Source: Pseudomonas triticicola
GTDB taxonomy: Bacteria; Pseudomonadota; Gammaproteobacteria; Pseudomonadales; Pseudomonadaceae
Assembly (NCBI RefSeq): GCF_019145375.1
Contig: NZ_JAHSTX010000001.1
Coordinates: forward strand, 3,571,001-3,635,000
Length of the DNA: 64,000 nucleotides
Direction of reading: 5' to 3'
Shown piece by piece: positions 62,370 through 64,000 of this stretch. A model generated the notes under the pieces. The model was not told the origin of the DNA. It did not search any database and saw only the letters and a list, made by a program, of their open reading frames with translations. Each line of letters opens with the position of its first letter. The first letter of the stretch is position 1. The translations under genes and the position numbers were made by a program.

Positions 62370-62586
62370 AAAAAATTACCGTCAACTGCATTTCATCGTT
62401 GGCAGGGCTTTTTTGTCCGACAAAATCACTGCTTATGCTTCTGGAAATCGCTGGAAGGCCCGTCCTTGAAGCATTTGCTCGCGGAAATATCTGGTCTGGA
62501 TTCGTTTAATTCTGAGGAGACCAGCGGCTCGTAAAGTACGTCGACTGCCACGAAGGATCGTGGCGGACCAATCAAAGGAAGCCGCT

Positions 62587-62967
62587 ATGTCGATGCATTT
62601 TGCCGCCCCCACCCTCACCCACGTCGCCCCTGCGCAAGACGATTGCGTGACGCTTCAGCTCTCGCAATTGCCGGACACCCTCACCGTGCAGGTCCCGGAT
62701 TCCAGCGATTTCGCAGCGAACTGGAGCGTCTACGCGATTCTCGGCAGCGATGGAGAAGAGCCTGAATGGGAAGGTGATGAAGTGGACACTGGCGCCTGGG
62801 ATGACGCCGAGGATGAAATGGAAAAGCTGTTCGACATCGAGGTGCGCCTGCCGAAAGAGGCGCTTCAACCGTACCTGAACCGCGAGGTGGAGCTGCGTTA
62901 CAAGTTCCGCGATGAGTCGAGTATGGAGCCGTATTCTCAACCACTGAGGATGCGAATTGAACCCTGA
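62587..62967 (+). CDS. Small acidic protein, unknown function
   Basis: A 126-residue soluble, acidic protein (an Asp/Glu-rich stretch at about 60-85) with alternating beta-type sequence (VTLQLSQLPDTLTVQVPDS, VELRYKFRDES). I do not recognise a family; a single Ig-like beta-sandwich is plausible. It starts with ATG after AAGGAAG. It lies between kdgD and the GntR gene, on the opposite strand to both, and does not look part of the sugar-acid pathway. Confidence 0.65.
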   Translation: MSMHFAAPTLTHVAPAQDDCVTLQLSQLPDTLTVQVPDSSDFAANWSVYAILGSDGEEPEWEGDEVDTGAWDDAEDEMEKLFDIEVRLPKEALQPYLNREVELRYKFRDESSMEPYSQPLRMRIEP

Positions 62968-63159
62968 CTCTATTGACGCGCCACGTCATGGACGGTCAGA
63001 CGCAACCCAGCGGCAGGTCGACCGTTCGTCCGTACTGGTAGTTCTTACAGGTGTCAGCCGATCAATTCTTGCCCCTAATGGTGACGTAGGTGATGAGTCC
63101 CCAAACTATGCCGTGATTCGAGTCATGGCTTAATCATTTTTTAAAAAAGGAATTCAGAG

Positions 63160-63507
63160 ATGGCTTCAACCGAATCGGAAGAACACCCTTACTATCCTAC
63201 ATTTAGAGAGGCTTATCGCATTGGGGAGAGCAGTCTAATCCTTGACACTACCAAGCTCGAAGGCCCTGCCCACGGCATCGTGCCCTGGAATCCGGCATAC
63301 AAGGTTGGCGATAAGATCACTTTTGAGCTGTTTCAAATAAACCCTTGGATTTCCTCGATCTTTGTGACTGAAGAAAATCGTGAAAAGGAATTCGTCTTTC
63401 CGATTGAGAAAGAAAAGTTCGACTTCACGCCCTCAAGATTCTGGTGTTACTTAAATGATGGTCCCTTCCCGGTTCCTCCAATAAATTTGCACGTCATCCT
63501 GGAATAA
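63160..63507 (+). CDS. Small protein, possible single Ig-like repeat
   Basis: A 115-residue protein with no signal peptide. LILDTTKLEGPAHGIVPWNP followed by YKVGDKITFELF resembles one unit of the large Pseudomonas repeat proteins in which a beta-sandwich begins with a Leu-Asp, a Pro-Trp and a V-G-D turn. That link is my inference. Codon use and base composition are clearly more AT-rich than in neighbours, which suggests recent gain. A good AAAAAGGAATTC precedes the ATG by 8 bases. The 192 bp upstream hold nothing recognisable. Confidence 0.65.
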   Translation: MASTESEEHPYYPTFREAYRIGESSLILDTTKLEGPAHGIVPWNPAYKVGDKITFELFQINPWISSIFVTEENREKEFVFPIEKEKFDFTPSRFWCYLNDGPFPVPPINLHVILE

Positions 63508-63511
63508 TGAG

Positions 63512-64000
63512 CTAACCCTGCGCCTGCGCCTCTTCATGGGCCTGGCGCAGTCTCTCACGGCTATTGGTCAGGTGCAGGCGCATCGCCGCACGCGCAGCAT
63601 CGGAATCCTGACGGGCAATCGCGTCGTAGATTTCCTCGTGCTCGCGGCTCAGGCGGCCCATGTAGTGCTGCTGATCATCATGGGCCAAGCGCGCCGAGTT
63701 CAGCCGGGTACGCGGAATGATGCTGGTGCCCAGGTGCGTCATGATGTCGGTGAAGTAGCGGTTGCCGGTGGACAGGGCAATTTCCAGGTGGAAAGCGAAG
63801 TCTGACGACACCGCATCGCTGGCATGGGAGGCGCTTTCGTTCAAGGCATCGAGGGCGGCGCGCATGGTTGCCAGCTGTTCGGGGCTGCGGCGTTGCGCGG
63901 CGAGGCCGGCGGATTCGACTTCGAGGCTGATGCGCAATTCGAGAATCGCCAGCACGTCACGCAGGGTGACGACGGTGGCCGGATCGATACGGAAACCGCT
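63512..64000 (-). CDS. GntR-family regulator, FCD type (N-terminus beyond window)
   Basis: The visible 163 residues are the C-terminal FadR-like (FCD) ligand-binding domain: LRISLEVESAGLAAQRR, the metal-ligand Asp/His in SDFAFHLEIALSTGNRYF, and the late HEEIYDAIARQDSDAARAAMRLHL, each a family block. The frame stays open to the right edge (residues S-G-F-R-I-D-P before V-V-T-L-R-D), so the helix-turn-helix domain lies outside. It probably represses the kdgD operon in response to galactarate or an intermediate, acting at the inverted repeat near 62346. Confidence 0.85.
   Translation of the reverse strand, partial: SGFRIDPATVVTLRDVLAILELRISLEVESAGLAAQRRSPEQLATMRAALDALNESASHASDAVSSDFAFHLEIALSTGNRYFTDIMTHLGTSIIPRTRLNSARLAHDDQQHYMGRLSREHEEIYDAIARQDSDAARAAMRLHLTNSRERLRQAHEEAQAQG

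Overview
This 64 kb window is chromosomal DNA from a Pseudomonas, most likely of the P. fluorescens group. Evidence: high-GC coding, several families of fluorescent-Pseudomonas intergenic repeats, and gene order matching known Pseudomonas blocks (cysD/cysNC-nif3-algW-hisCDG-murA-mla-kds/lpt-rpoN-ptsN-ptsO-sodA-pmbA-tldD-yhdP-rng-mreBCD-gatCAB). No rRNA, tRNA, CRISPR array, prophage or complete insertion sequence was seen.

Layout. 1-9.8 kb: redox and stress genes (HopJ-like protein, trxB, cysZ, a GT4 glycosyltransferase, an Old Yellow Enzyme, a thioredoxin-type glutathione peroxidase, a SlyD-like isomerase), then pta and an acyltransferase. 10-13.4 kb: sulfate activation (cysD, fused cysNC), split by a broken four-helix-bundle (S23) gene. 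13.6-18.6 kb: Nif3-like protein, the envelope-stress protease AlgW, then an accessory pair (TonB-dependent receptor and DUF4198 protein) behind a 45 bp palindrome. 18.8-26.8 kb: hisC-hisD-hisG, murA, ibaG and mlaFEDCB. 27-34 kb: kdsD-kdsC-lptC-lptA-lptB, then rpoN-hpf-ptsN-rapZ-ptsO. 34-36.4 kb: the Fur-controlled sodA operon, in which fagA and fumC have been reduced to a deletion scar. 36.5-53.4 kb: pmbA/tldD with darP, nitrilase, yhdP, rng, maf and mreBCD, then divergent gatCAB. 53.6-56.5 kb: short RlpA, a Na/Ca exchanger, a carboxymuconolactone decarboxylase-like protein and an AEC transporter. 56.7-64 kb: a sugar-diacid operon (kdgD, 2-oxoglutarate semialdehyde dehydrogenase, MFS transporter, garD) with a GntR regulator cut by the window end; two small plus-strand genes lie between regulator and operon.

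How it works together. Much of the window serves the cell envelope: MurA for peptidoglycan, Kds and Lpt for LPS, Mla and YhdP for phospholipid, MreBCD for shape, AlgW for surveillance. The garD operon can take galactarate to 2-oxoglutarate. I found no complete, clearly new multi-gene system. The items most worth following are the fagA-fumC deletion scar, the repeat-flanked S23 gene inside the cys locus, the palindrome over the start of the TonB receptor gene, the probable ATT start of mreC next to a MITE-like element, and the altered exchanger motif.
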